From NCBI RefSeq assembly GCF_000497575.1, contig NZ_APJI01000004.1, positions 124,001 through 188,000 of the forward strand: a stretch of DNA of 64,000 bases, read 5' to 3'. The position numbers were made by a program, and so were the translations under genes. The stretch is from Afipia sp. OHSU_II-C1. Lineage in GTDB: Bacteria; Pseudomonadota; Alphaproteobacteria; Rhizobiales; Xanthobacteraceae. Positions 26,885-35,431 of the stretch are shown here, in pieces; within the stretch, counting starts at the first letter, position 1, and every line of letters starts with the position of its first letter. The notes under the pieces are model-generated. The model worked only from the letters and a program-made list of their open reading frames with translations, did no database searches and had not been told where the DNA came from.

Positions 26885-28321
26885 TTACGCTGCGTCAGCC
26901 ACATGCAGCGTATCTGCGATCCAGCGATCAAGATCCGACAGCGCCCGCGCGCTGATCGCCTGCTTCTTCGCGATCGTCTTTTCATTGCCGCGCAGCCGCG
27001 TGCCGTCCGGCTTCCTGGTCGGCGGCGAAGCCAGCGGTGGAAACAGTCCGAAGTTGATGTTCATCGGCTGGAACGAGCGCGGCCCGGCATCGATGGTTTC
27101 GATATGTCCGCCGGTGATGTGCCCAAGCAGCGCGCCGAGCGCGGTTGTTGGCGGGGGCGGCATGATCGCGTGGCGGCGCGCATCGGCCGCAGCGAACAGG
27201 CCGGCGAGCAAACCGACGCCGGCGGATTCGACGTAACCCTCGCACCCGGTCATCTGTCCGGCAAATCGCAGGCGCGGCTGCGCGTGCAGGCGCAATTGCG
27301 GGTCGAGCAGCTTGGGAGAATTCAGGAAGGTGTTGCGGTGCAGGCCGCCGAGGCGCGCGAACTCCGCGTTCTCAAGGCCCGGAATGGAGCGGAGCACATG
27401 CGTCTGTGCGCCATGCTTCAGCTTGGTCTGAAAGCCAACCATGTTGTAGAGCGTGCCGAGCTTGTTGTCCTGGCGAAGTTGCACAATCGCATAGGGCTTG
27501 ACCGTGGGATCGCGTGGATTGGTCAGTCCAACCGGCTTCATCGGCCCGTGGCGCAGCGTTTCGCGGCCGCGCGCAGCCATTACCTCGATCGGCAGGCAGC
27601 CGTCGAAGTAAGGCGTGTTGGTTTCCCACTCCTTGAAATCGGTTTTTTCCCCCGCGATAAGCGCATCGACAAAGGCGTCGTACTGCTCACGGGTCATCGG
27701 ACAGTTGAGATAGTCGGCGCCATTGCCGCCGGGGCCCACCTTGTCGTAGCGGGACTGAAACCACGCAACGTCCATGTTGATGCTGTCGCGATGAACGATG
27801 GGCGCGATGGCATCGAAGAAGGCGAGGGCATCTTCGCCGGATAGCCCCCGGATTGCATCGGCGAGCGCAGGCGATGTCAGCGGTCCGGTCGCGACGATGA
27901 CGTTCTTCCAGTCCGCCGGCGGCAGTCCCGCGATTTCCTCGCGGCGAATTTCGATTTTCGGATGAGCGGTGAGCGCTGCGCTGACGGCTGCCGAAAAGCC
28001 GTCGCGGTCCACCGCAAGCGCGCCGCCGGCCGGCACCTGATTGGCGTCGGCGCTGCGCATGATGAGGGAGTTGAGCTTGCGCAGTTCCGCGTGCAGCAGA
28101 CCGACGGCGTTATTGGCCGCGTCATCGGAGCGGAACGAATTGGAGCAGACGAGTTCGGCGAGGCTGTCGGTGCGGTGGGCATCCGTCGTTCTGACCGGAC
28201 GCATCTCGTGCAGCACGACGTTGACGCCGGCATTGGCGATCTGCCACGCGGCTTCCGAACCGGCCAGTCCGCCGCCGATGACGTGAACAGAATCTGCTTG
28301 CTGATCTTTGTGCGTTGTCAT
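26885..28321 (-). CDS. trmFO: Folate-dependent tRNA (uracil-54-C5)-methyltransferase TrmFO
   Basis: A 478-residue flavoprotein that makes ribothymidine at position 54 of tRNA using methylenetetrahydrofolate. The N-terminal FAD motif is [18 protein letters not shown]. The conserved cysteines are in [12 protein letters not shown] and in [17 protein letters not shown]. The C-terminus shows [16 protein letters not shown]. The size is about 30 residues above the Gram-positive enzymes. Confidence 0.96.
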   Translation of the reverse strand: MTTHKDQQADSVHVIGGGLAGSEAAWQIANAGVNVVLHEMRPVRTTDAHRTDSLAELVCSNSFRSDDAANNAVGLLHAELRKLNSLIMRSADANQVPAGGALAVDRDGFSAAVSAALTAHPKIEIRREEIAGLPPADWKNVIVATGPLTSPALADAIRGLSGEDALAFFDAIAPIVHRDSINMDVAWFQSRYDKVGPGGNGADYLNCPMTREQYDAFVDALIAGEKTDFKEWETNTPYFDGCLPIEVMAARGRETLRHGPMKPVGLTNPRDPTVKPYAIVQLRQDNKLGTLYNMVGFQTKLKHGAQTHVLRSIPGLENAEFARLGGLHRNTFLNSPKLLDPQLRLHAQPRLRFAGQMTGCEGYVESAGVGLLAGLFAAADARRHAIMPPPPTTALGALLGHITGGHIETIDAGPRSFQPMNINFGLFPPLASPPTRKPDGTRLRGNEKTIAKKQAISARALSDLDRWIADTLHVADAA

Positions 28322-28404
28322 GGCTCACAACTAAAGCTCGCAAGACCCGGACGCAACGCTTGATGCCGGGTGCGAATGCCTGTGTCGTGCGCCAGATACG
28401 ACAA

Positions 28405-28423
28405 CGCCCGCACAGGGCGGGCG
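28405..28423 (-). terminator. Stem-loop after the DUF1127 gene
   Basis: CGCCCGC-ACAGG-GCGGGCG forms a 7-bp GC stem 31 bases beyond the DUF1127 stop, followed on the minus strand by TTGT. Likely a weak terminator between this gene and trmFO. Confidence 0.45.
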
Positions 28424-28453
28424 CAATCGTTCGTCAGTCAGCTATCGCAACGG

Positions 28454-28606
28454 TTAGCCGTTGTAAGCACCGGCTGCGACCCGCTGGATGTCGGAGCGGT
28501 CAAGCCCGATATCGGCCAGTTCCCGATCGCTCAACTGGGACAGCTCAGCGACATTGCGCTGATAGTCACGGAACGCCTGGATAGCGCGGATAAATGAGAG
28601 CAGCAT
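28454..28606 (-). CDS. DUF1127 (YjiS-like) small protein
   Basis: 50 residues: MLLSFIRAIQAF, then LSQLSDRELADIGLDRSDI, the DUF1127 signature with Leu-x-Asp-Ile-Gly-Leu. GAAGGAGA lies 8 bases before the ATG. Proteins of this type in alphaproteobacteria are short, Arg-rich and some bind RNA; the role of this one is unknown. A TATATT-like -10 lies at 28665-28670 on this strand. Confidence 0.88.
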   Translation of the reverse strand: MLLSFIRAIQAFRDYQRNVAELSQLSDRELADIGLDRSDIQRVAAGAYNG

Positions 28607-29068
28607 TGGTAGTCTCCTTCGTAATCCCGATTCAGCTCTTGGAGTAGCGTCATCGTTGGAACTGAATATAGGGGACGATTCTGCGCTGCAACACCGCGAA
28701 TGTTGCGATGCAGCTAAGCAAAATACGCATATCTTACGTAAGAAGTGATTAATCTTTCAGCTAAGATTTCCCATAAGGACAGGCCGGATTTTCGCATCTG
28801 ATGCACGATTTAGGCTAATATTTCATCAGGTTGACGCAAAGGGGACACAAATTCCACGCTGCCCGTATCAACGGTAATGGAATGCGCGGTCACGCTAAGC
28901 CATGTCCTCGTGGAGTGGCCCCGAGGTTCCGTACCGCTACCCCACGTATAGTGCCAATCATCAACTAATAGCGAACAATAGTTCACTCTATGCCCGCCGA
29001 TCAAGTTGGGTGCAGGAGCTTGGTGCCAAATCGTGGACGTTCAGGCCGAGGCGTGGCATAGCCGCTGG
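28607..29068. other. Intergenic region with a 12-bp palindrome
   Basis: 460 bases between divergent genes. A perfect palindrome TCTTACGTAAGA lies at 28732-28743, inside an AT-rich stretch upstream of DUF1127, with CAGCTAAG on each side (28711 and 28760). These could be a regulator site. I see no convincing gene or RNA in the rest. Confidence 0.35.
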
Positions 29069-29449
29069 ATGCCAGATCGCCATTCAGTCCGCCGGCTGCT
29101 CCTGATAATTGTGCTGTCGCAGGCAATGGTGATTCAGGCTCTCCTGGTGGCCTGGAGCAGCACACAGGCTGCGGCCGGGGCACTGAGCGGTATCAGCGCT
29201 CCCATCTGCTCGGGCACGATACTTCCGGGTGGGGCCGCTGGCGGAACCGAACCTGCCCAGCCCGGCACACCTCGCGATTGCTTCAATGCCTGCGTTGCCG
29301 CGCAAGTGGCGGCACCGCCCGATCGTATGATGCTCCTGCCGTATGCCACTGCCTATGCACGGATGTCGGCTTCCCGGCAGATGGCGTTGCCGGAAATTTA
29401 CCGGCAACTGGCCTTTTCCGCGAGGGCTCCACCGCGGCGGCTGACCTGA
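29069..29449 (+). CDS. DUF2946-like exported protein
   Basis: About 126 residues if started at the ATG at 29069; no good ribosome-binding site helps choose, and an ATG at 29006 is also in frame. Residues 9-35 look like a signal peptide or membrane anchor. The later cysteines in APICSG and DCFNAC and the ending RAPP resemble DUF2946 proteins, often found beside copper genes. It lies 43 bases before the YcnI-PCuAC gene, supporting a link to copper handling. Confidence 0.5.
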   Translation: MPDRHSVRRLLLIIVLSQAMVIQALLVAWSSTQAAAGALSGISAPICSGTILPGGAAGGTEPAQPGTPRDCFNACVAAQVAAPPDRMMLLPYATAYARMSASRQMALPEIYRQLAFSARAPPRRLT

Positions 29450-29492
29450 GACCCTCTTTCGAAATTCTCTTTCAGCATCATTCGAGGACAAC

Positions 29493-30521
29493 ATGATCAT
29501 CAACTTCTGCAGCCTTCAGCGGCTGCTGGCAGGCACTGGCCTGACGGCGGCGGCTGTCATTGCTTTGCATTCGCCTGTATTCGCCCACGTGACGCTTGCG
29601 GCCGGAGAGGCCCGCGCCAATACCTATTACAAGGCCGTGTTCCAGGTGCCCCACGGCTGCGATGGCGCGGCGACCCAAGCCGTCCGCATCCAGATTCCGG
29701 AAGGTGTCATCGGCGTAAAGCCGATGCCTAAGGCGGGATGGACCCTTAGCATCACGCGTGGCGCTTACGCCAAGTCGTACCAGAGCCACGGCAAGACCGT
29801 GACCGAGGGACCCAAGGAAATCGTGTGGTCGGGCGGATCGTTGGCCGACGACAACTATGATGAATTCGTCTTCTCCAGTTTCGTCACTGATTTTCCTTCG
29901 GGGCAGGCGATTTCCTTTCCGACAGTTCAGCAGTGCGCCAAGGGCGAGGTTCGCTGGGATCAGATCGCATCGGAGGGGCAGAATCCGCACAGCCTGAAGT
30001 CGCCGGCTCCGGTGCTGCGGATCGTTGCCGACACCACCACGGTTGCGCAGGCGCAAATGGATCACAGCCAGATGGACCACGGGAAGATGGCCGCGCCCAA
30101 GTCAGGCAGTGACACCTTGAAGGCCGGTGATTTGATCGTCGCCGCGCCGTGGACTCGCGCAACGCCGGGCGGCGCCAAGATTGCCGGCGGCTATCTCAAG
30201 ATCACCAACAACGGCAAGTCTGCCGACCGTCTTCTCAGCGCGACCTCGGCTGGTGCCGACCGCGTGGAAATTCACGAGATGTCGATGACCGACGGGGTGA
30301 TGAAGATGCGGCCGCTGACTGACGGCTTGACCATCAAGCCCGGCGAGACCGTCGAACTGAAGCCAGGCGGCTTCCACATAATGTTCATGGACATCAAGCA
30401 GCCGCTGAAGCAGGGCGACAAGCTGAAGGCCACGCTGACGTTCGAAAAGGCGGGCAAGCTCGATGTCACTTTCGACGTCAATGCGATGGGAGCAACCAGC
30501 GAGCCTGCGCATAAGCACTAA
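29493..30521 (+). CDS. YcnI (DUF1775)-PCuAC fusion, periplasmic copper-binding protein
   Basis: 342 residues with a signal peptide (1-31) cleaved after PVFA, leaving a mature N-terminal His (HVTLAAGEA). Residues 32-180 form the YcnI/DUF1775 domain, which in Bacillus binds copper through that His. A Met/His linker (MDHSQMDHGKM) leads to a PCuAC domain (about 205-325) with HEMSMTDGVMKM and FHIMFM, the Cu(I) ligand pattern. PCuAC proteins deliver copper to cytochrome oxidase Cu-A. The fusion of copper capture and delivery is seen directly; metal specificity is inferred. Confidence 0.9.
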   Translation: MIINFCSLQRLLAGTGLTAAAVIALHSPVFAHVTLAAGEARANTYYKAVFQVPHGCDGAATQAVRIQIPEGVIGVKPMPKAGWTLSITRGAYAKSYQSHGKTVTEGPKEIVWSGGSLADDNYDEFVFSSFVTDFPSGQAISFPTVQQCAKGEVRWDQIASEGQNPHSLKSPAPVLRIVADTTTVAQAQMDHSQMDHGKMAAPKSGSDTLKAGDLIVAAPWTRATPGGAKIAGGYLKITNNGKSADRLLSATSAGADRVEIHEMSMTDGVMKMRPLTDGLTIKPGETVELKPGGFHIMFMDIKQPLKQGDKLKATLTFEKAGKLDVTFDVNAMGATSEPAHKH

Positions 30522-30534
30522 AATCGATTGATGA

Positions 30535-30564
30535 GATGATGCGGCCGAGCGCGGCCGCATCATC
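30535..30564. terminator. 12-bp stem-loop between convergent genes
   Basis: GATGATGCGGCC-GAGCGC-GGCCGCATCATC is a perfect 12-bp stem in the 45-base gap between the copper gene and the lytic transglycosylase gene. It likely serves both strands. No U-tract. Confidence 0.6.
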
Positions 30565-30566
30565 GC

Positions 30567-31382
30567 TCAAGGCGCGCGATCGAGCTGGCTGGCAAAATAG
30601 GCAATCGTCTTCGAATAGACTTCGCTTTTGTTCCATTGCTGGATCACCGCAAAGTTCTCGCTGCCGGGGTCCCATGGTTGTCCACGCTTCCAGCCATGAC
30701 TGGCGAGGAAGTTCGCGGTCGATGCCAGCACGTCGGGTGCGCTTCGCAACAGGTCGCGCCGCCCGTTGCCGTCGAAGTCGACGGCGAATTTGATGTACGA
30801 CGACGGCATGAACTGTGTTTGCCCAATTTCACCGGCCCAGGCGCCGCGCATGTCTGCGGGCGACAGATCGCCCTGATCCACAATGCGCAGGGCATCTTTC
30901 AACTCCGCACGAAACATTTCGGAGCGCCGGCAGTCGTAAGCCAGCGTTGCGACCGAGCGGATGGTCGGGAATTTTCCGATATTGACGCCGTAGTCTGTTT
31001 CAAGCCCCCAGATCGCGACAAGAACAGCGCCGGGGACGCCATAACGCTGCTCGATGCGGGACAAGACCGACCCGAACTGTTTCATCTTGTTGGCACCCGC
31101 TGCCAACCGCGGCGGCACCATCCGGCCGGAAAACTCCTCGAAACTCTGACGGAAGACATGCTGCGACCGGTCGCGTGAAAGGACAGAACTGTCGAGTGTG
31201 ATGCCGTTCAGCCCCTGCGAGATCGCCTGTTGGGAGATACCCTCCGCCGCAGCTTCCTTCCTGAAATTGTCTAGCCAGCTCTCGAAGCTGCCGGTGCCGC
31301 ACGTCGCAGCGGATGCCTGCGAAGCAGCCACAAGGAAAATAAAGGCGGCGGAAGTTGCGCGTGAGAGCAAAGCAACGGTCAT
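30567..31382 (-). CDS. Lytic murein transglycosylase (MltB/SLT_2 type)
   Basis: 271 residues from the ATG at 31382; residues 1-25 are a signal peptide ending ASAA. The catalytic Glu is in VAIWGLETDYG, with GEIGQTQFMPSSYIKFAVDFDGNGRRDL, the family's typical segment, further on. It cleaves glycan strands to 1,6-anhydromuropeptides, which NagZ (8.2 kb) could later process. It overlaps no neighbour if this start is right; a longer frame would run into the patatin gene. Confidence 0.92.
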   Translation of the reverse strand: MTVALLSRATSAAFIFLVAASQASAATCGTGSFESWLDNFRKEAAAEGISQQAISQGLNGITLDSSVLSRDRSQHVFRQSFEEFSGRMVPPRLAAGANKMKQFGSVLSRIEQRYGVPGAVLVAIWGLETDYGVNIGKFPTIRSVATLAYDCRRSEMFRAELKDALRIVDQGDLSPADMRGAWAGEIGQTQFMPSSYIKFAVDFDGNGRRDLLRSAPDVLASTANFLASHGWKRGQPWDPGSENFAVIQQWNKSEVYSKTIAYFASQLDRAP

Positions 31383-31435
31383 CTGAATGCCTGCTGCGAA
31401 CATGAGCCCATCGAGAATCTCGCGTGGAACCGCGG

Positions 31436-32305
31436 CTAAAACGTGTCGCCCTTGACGGTCAGAGTGCTCATCGATTGAGCGAAGCAGCAAATGCGTCGCC
31501 GTCCTCGAGGCCGAGTTCGTAAGCGTCCCGGATGCCATCCGGGTTTCGGATATCGAATTGCCCGACGCCGATCTTCCCGGGAGGGCTGTACGTAGGTGCG
31601 CCCCTTCACCTGCGGGATTGTTTTGTAGAGGCGGGTCAGCAGCACAAGCGAACGGCCGCCGGCAGCTTCAATCGGTACCAGCGGCTCAACCGGAACGTTG
31701 TCAACGAGCCCGCCATCGAAGGCTGGCCGTCCCGCGATTTCGGTGACCGGCATGAATGGCGGAACACCGCTGCTGGCCATCAATGCCTCGCGAAACTGCT
31801 GCGGATCGTTCAGGGAGCCGACTGCGACGAATTCGGACCGGAAACCCAGCGCGCGCCCGAAACGCGGATGCACCGGATGAAAGAGTTTCTTCTCCAGTTG
31901 ATATGCGCCGATGCCGATCGCTGCGCCAATCCGCGGGGACAGTCCGCGCGGCAATCGCGAGACGGCGATCTGAAAATCGGTCATGTCCTGCAGCCGCCTG
32001 AAGGCGTCCGCGTCGATGGTCTGGTCAAGCAGTTCGCAGAACATAGGGCCGACGGGGCAGAGCGGTTTACCCGCACGCCAAGCGGCGAAATCAAAATTCC
32101 TCAGTTTGGGATCGCAGGCGGCGATCACGCGAGCCCGGGTCGTCGGTCCGGCCTTGAGCAGCGAATACGCTGCCGCAAACGCGCCCGCGCTGGCGCCGAC
32201 CACCAGCTTGGGCGACAGACCAAGACGCGTTGCGGCGGCTTCATAGAAACCGCCCTGCCAGTAACAGCGGTTGCCACCGCCTGCGAAAACCACTGCGTCG
32301 AACAT
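31436..32305 (-). CDS. Patatin-like phospholipase with C-terminal frameshift
   Basis: 289 residues as read. The patatin core is present: oxyanion loop AGGGNRCYWQGG, nucleophile Ser in GASAG, catalytic Asp in FDGGLVDN. After about residue 242 (VQPSR) the frame turns into Arg-rich sequence. The alternative frame there encodes KIGVGQFDIRNPDGIRDAYE and then LGLEDGDAFAASLNR before a stop at 31468, a proper ending. One extra G in the CCCGGG at 31576-31581, or an equivalent shift, explains it. Whether it is a real mutation or a sequencing error cannot be told. The catalytic residues lie before the break. Confidence 0.75.
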   Translation of the reverse strand: MFDAVVFAGGGNRCYWQGGFYEAAATRLGLSPKLVVGASAGAFAAAYSLLKAGPTTRARVIAACDPKLRNFDFAAWRAGKPLCPVGPMFCELLDQTIDADAFRRLQDMTDFQIAVSRLPRGLSPRIGAAIGIGAYQLEKKLFHPVHPRFGRALGFRSEFVAVGSLNDPQQFREALMASSGVPPFMPVTEIAGRPAFDGGLVDNVPVEPLVPIEAAGGRSLVLLTRLYKTIPQVKGRTYVQPSREDRRRAIRYPKPGWHPGRLRTRPRGRRRICCFAQSMSTLTVKGDTF

Positions 32306-32316
32306 GAACTATCTTC

Positions 32317-32342
32317 GGATGCACACCATCAGGTGTGCATCC
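32317..32342 (-). promoter_or_regulatory. Perfect hairpin in the patatin gene leader
   Basis: GGATGCACACC-ATCA-GGTGTGCATCC forms an 11-bp stem ending 12 bases before the patatin ATG and 48 bases after the DUF2189 stop on the same strand. It could end DUF2189 transcripts or mask the patatin ribosome-binding site; it lacks a U-tract. Confidence 0.5.
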
Positions 32343-32389
32343 ATGCCAAACCGCAGTGCGACAGGCAACGGTACAGTGCTGACGTCCGG

Positions 32390-33286
32390 CTAGCGGTCCC
32401 TACGCCCCCATGAAAACAGACTGGCGGGGAAATCCGCCGCGTAGCGCCGCGCCTTCTGTTGTGGCGGCGGTTCATATGATGTTGCAGCGGGTTTGATCAC
32501 CTTTCGATAGAGGTGCCAGGTCGCATGACCAAGCACAGGGATCACGACGGTGAGTCCGAGGAAGAACGGGATGGTTCCGGCCACCAGCAGGACCGCAACA
32601 ATCAGACCCCACGCAGCCATCGGAACAGGATTTTGTACGACCGCACGTACCGACGTCAGCATCGCATCCATGGCGCCCGCATGACGGTCGAGCATCAACG
32701 GGAAGGAGACAACGCTGACGCAGAGTGCAACGAGTGCAAACAGAAACCCGATGCCGCAGCCCAGCACGATCAGCCTGTGCCCTTCTGAGGTTGTCAGCAC
32801 CCGCTGGAAGAAGTCCGGAAAGCTTGAAGCCGGTGCATAGCCGAATGTCGCCGTGTAGATGGACTGCGCGGCTGCGAGCCACACCAGGAACAGCACAAGG
32901 AGGGCGACACCGAAAAACAGCATGGCTCCGATGGACGGCGAGCGCAGCACCCCCAAGGCATGAGAGGCTGTTGGCGTTTCGCCCTGTTCACGCCGGCGGC
33001 TGAGATCGTAAAATCCAAGCGCTGCGAACGGCCCGAGCAACGCGAAGCCGGCAGCCAGTGGAAACAGCAGGGGCAGGATTGAATAGCCAAGGACAGTGCG
33101 TGCGAGCATCAGTCCGAGCACGGGATAGATCAACGCCAGGAGGAACGCATGAGTGGGAACGGCCTTGAAGTCCTCCCATCCCAGGCGAAGCGCGTCCTTG
33201 AGATCAGCCGTCGTGATTGTCTGGATCGCGTATTTCGCCGGCTCTGTCGCAGCCGGAAATGCTTTCATGTTGGTGGAAACGCTCAT
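32390..33286 (-). CDS. DUF2189 integral membrane protein
   Basis: 298 residues with about six membrane helices, matching DUF2189 (sometimes labelled cytochrome c oxidase subunit I-like, on weak grounds). Visible: LRLGWEDFKAVPTHAFLLALIYP at the start, GPFAALGFYDLSRRREQGE, and the last helix ending PVLGHATWHLYRKVI. AGGAGACA lies before the ATG. Function unknown. Confidence 0.82.
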   Translation of the reverse strand: MSVSTNMKAFPAATEPAKYAIQTITTADLKDALRLGWEDFKAVPTHAFLLALIYPVLGLMLARTVLGYSILPLLFPLAAGFALLGPFAALGFYDLSRRREQGETPTASHALGVLRSPSIGAMLFFGVALLVLFLVWLAAAQSIYTATFGYAPASSFPDFFQRVLTTSEGHRLIVLGCGIGFLFALVALCVSVVSFPLMLDRHAGAMDAMLTSVRAVVQNPVPMAAWGLIVAVLLVAGTIPFFLGLTVVIPVLGHATWHLYRKVIKPAATSYEPPPQQKARRYAADFPASLFSWGRRDR

Positions 33287-33674
33287 GGTGGCTGTCTCCT
33301 TGTCACACAGCGCTGAATGCTGTGATTGCTCATAGGGGGCACCGTGCGAACCTCAAGCCTATCATGATCGCTTCAAAGGGCATCCGCGAAAGCATCACGA
33401 TTGCTTGCAATGTATAAACGCGCGGATGCAGCAAGGTTCTGCAAATGAACGAGATGGATTTTGCCTCCAAACGATTGGTGTCGTCACACCACAGTCATTG
33501 TGGCGTCTTTTTGACGTTTTTGACTCAATTCGCCGCAACGCAATGTTGAGGTGCTGCATTGGCAAGCCGTGACCGGGCGTCTACACTCTTGCGTGATACC
33601 GGTGCGGTGCTGCCGGAGAGGGGAAGCGCCAATCAGATCCACCAGTCAATCGACGGGTTATCGGGAGTTTACAG
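33287..33674. other. Intergenic region between divergent DUF2189 and DUF3597 genes
   Basis: 388 bases, locally AT-rich. It holds a small CCACA-GTCAT-TGTGG hairpin (33489-33503) followed by T-rich sequence. No gene is convincing here; promoters for both neighbours must lie in it but I cannot place them. Confidence 0.3.
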
Positions 33675-34040
33675 ATGAGCATTTTTGGAAAGATCATGGG
33701 CGCTATTTTCGGCACCAAGGCCGAAGCGGCGGAGCCTGCCGGCGGTGCGGGATCGGCTGCGGGCGGCGGTGCCAGCGTGCCGATGGTCGATGTCGCGCCG
33801 ATTCTCGACAAAGCCGTTGCTGCCAAGGGCGAAAAGCTCGAGTGGCGCACGTCGATCGTCGACCTGATGAAGGCTCTCGATATCGATTCAAGCCTTACCG
33901 CCCGCAAGGAACTCGCCAAGGAATTGAAGTACGACGGCGACACCAGCGACTCGGCCAAGATGAACATCTGGCTGCACAAGCAGGTCATGACCAAGCTTGC
34001 TGCGAACGGCGGCAAGCTGCCGGACGATCTGAAGCACTAA
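33675..34040 (+). CDS. DUF3597 family protein
   Basis: 121 residues. MSIFGKIMGAIFG at the start, an Ala/Gly-rich spacer, then a helical domain with VDVAPILDKAVAAKGEKLEW and SIVDLMKALDIDSSLTARKE, which is the DUF3597 core (related to a LysM-adjacent domain in other proteins). The role is unknown. A strong terminator follows 21 bases after the stop, so it is probably a single-gene unit. Confidence 0.85.
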   Translation: MSIFGKIMGAIFGTKAEAAEPAGGAGSAAGGGASVPMVDVAPILDKAVAAKGEKLEWRTSIVDLMKALDIDSSLTARKELAKELKYDGDTSDSAKMNIWLHKQVMTKLAANGGKLPDDLKH

Positions 34041-34061
34041 TTCGGCCTTGAGCCGGATCTG

Positions 34062-34088
34062 AAAGGCCCGCCTTTGGCGGGCCTTTTT
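34062..34088 (+). terminator. Rho-independent terminator
   Basis: AAAGGCCCGCC-TTT-GGCGGGCC followed by TTTTT. Stem of 8 GC pairs extended by A-U pairs, right after the DUF3597 gene. Confidence 0.92.
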
Positions 34089-34239
34089 CGTTCCGACGCA
34101 CACAGACGTCAGATGCGTGGGCTCTGTTCAAATAGATGTCGTCGGCATACAAAATACCAGCGCTCAAGTCGTTGTCCGCAAGCCTGAACGAACGGATGGC
34201 GGCTGCGCCAATGCCAACAACGAAAAGCAGGAAACGACC

Positions 34240-35031
34240 ATGACCGAATTCAACCGCAGAAACATCCTGGCTGGCGGAGCTGCCGCCATTGCCGGGACGG
34301 CAGCACTTGGCGAGACCGCAAATGCCGAGATTGGCCTGAAGGCAGTGTTCCCTGTCGCACAGGCGACAATTCCCATCGTCGGCCTGAAGGAAGTTTTCCC
34401 GGTCCGCCGCATCTATTGCATCGGCCGCAATTACGCGGCGCATGCGCGCGAGATGGGATCGGATCCGACTCGTGAGCCGCCGTTCTTTTTCCAGAAGCCG
34501 ACAGACGCGATCCAGAACGTCGCGATCGGAGCGGTTGGAGACCATCCGTATCCGCCGCTGACCAAGAACTATCACTATGAAGTCGAACTGGTGGCTGCAT
34601 TGAAGTCGGGCGGGTCCAACATCTCGCCGGAGAAGGCGCTCGACTGCGTTTACGGTTATGCCCTGGGCCTCGACATGACGCGCCGCGATCTGCAGCGCGC
34701 GATGGGTGACCAGAAAAAACCGTGGGAGATCGGCAAGAGCTTCGATAATTCCGCCGTGCTTGGGCCGATCCATCCGGTGACCAAGACCGGTCATTTCACC
34801 AAGGGCGCGATCTCGCTCGCGGTGAACGGAACGGTGAAGCAAAGCTCCGATCTCAGCAACATGATCTGGAGCGTCGCGGAGCAGATATCGAAGCTGTCGG
34901 AAGCCTGCGAGCTGAAAGCAGGCGACATCGTCTATTCCGGCACGCCGGAGAATGTCGGACCGGTGGTGAAGGGCGACGTCATCCTCTGCAAGCTGGAGGG
35001 CTTGCCGGATATGTCGATCAAGATTGTCTGA
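34240..35031 (+). CDS. FAH-family hydrolase with twin-arginine signal
   Basis: 263 residues from the ATG at 34240 (AGGAAA upstream). Residues 1-30 look like a Tat signal: FNRRNILAGG then an Ala/Gly-rich stretch to NAEIG. The rest is the fumarylacetoacetate hydrolase fold: RIYCIGRNYAAHAREM, FFFQKPTDAI, metal ligands E and E in YEVELVAAL, D in ALGLDMTRRDLQ. FAH-type enzymes split diketo acids or isomerise or hydrolyse catabolic intermediates and are normally cytoplasmic, so export would be unusual. Substrate unknown. Confidence 0.85.
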   Translation: MTEFNRRNILAGGAAAIAGTAALGETANAEIGLKAVFPVAQATIPIVGLKEVFPVRRIYCIGRNYAAHAREMGSDPTREPPFFFQKPTDAIQNVAIGAVGDHPYPPLTKNYHYEVELVAALKSGGSNISPEKALDCVYGYALGLDMTRRDLQRAMGDQKKPWEIGKSFDNSAVLGPIHPVTKTGHFTKGAISLAVNGTVKQSSDLSNMIWSVAEQISKLSEACELKAGDIVYSGTPENVGPVVKGDVILCKLEGLPDMSIKIV

Positions 35032-35067
35032 CGTTCGCCTGACTGGCGCGGTTGTCCGTTGAGCGCA

Positions 35068-35097
35068 GCAAAAGCCCGCCGGCTGGCGGGCTTTTGC
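35068..35097. terminator. Bidirectional terminator
   Basis: GCAAAAGCCCGCC-GGCT-GGCGGGCTTTTGC is a perfect 13-bp stem with A-tract and T-tract arms, between the convergent FAH and GNAT genes; it can act on both strands. Confidence 0.9.
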
Positions 35098-35115
35098 TGG
35101 GAGCGTAGGAGTGGG

Positions 35116-35394
35116 TTAAGCCACAACGTCCGCGAACTCGGGATGCTTCTCCAGATAATCCACTACGAAACTGCAGCCTGCGACGGCCTTTAAGCCATCG
35201 GCGCGAATCTGTTCCAGCGCGCCCTGCACGAGCTTCGACGCAATGCCACGACCGCGCAAAGTCCGAGGTGTTTCGGTGTGGGTGATGATCACTTTCCCCG
35301 GTGCAAGCCGGTAGTCGGCAAATGCTGTGGCGCCATCTGCGTCGAGTTCGTAGCGGCTGAGGGCAGTGTTGTTGCGGACGATGCCTTGGTCCAT
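35116..35394 (-). CDS. YjdJ-type GNAT acetyltransferase (copy 1)
   Basis: 92 residues. The short GNAT fold of COG2388: SRYELDADGATAFADYRL, then the acetyl-CoA loop RTLRGRGIASKLVQGALEQIR, ending in a CSFVVDYLEKHPEF segment. It is about half identical by eye to the next gene, 37 bases upstream, so the two are tandem paralogues. Substrate unknown. Confidence 0.87.
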   Translation of the reverse strand: MDQGIVRNNTALSRYELDADGATAFADYRLAPGKVIITHTETPRTLRGRGIASKLVQGALEQIRADGLKAVAGCSFVVDYLEKHPEFADVVA

Positions 35395-35431
35395 GGAGCC
35401 TGCGTTCTGTTGTTGAGTGTGTCGCGGGAAT

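Noticed and set aside
26702-27844. A 380-codon frame opposite trmFO
   Set aside because: Shadow of trmFO codons; the part outside trmFO (26702-26884) has no ribosome-binding site or recognisable motif.
28810-29004. A 64-codon minus-strand gene in the DUF1127/DUF2946 gap
   Set aside because: No ribosome-binding site, no family features; composition like non-coding sequence.
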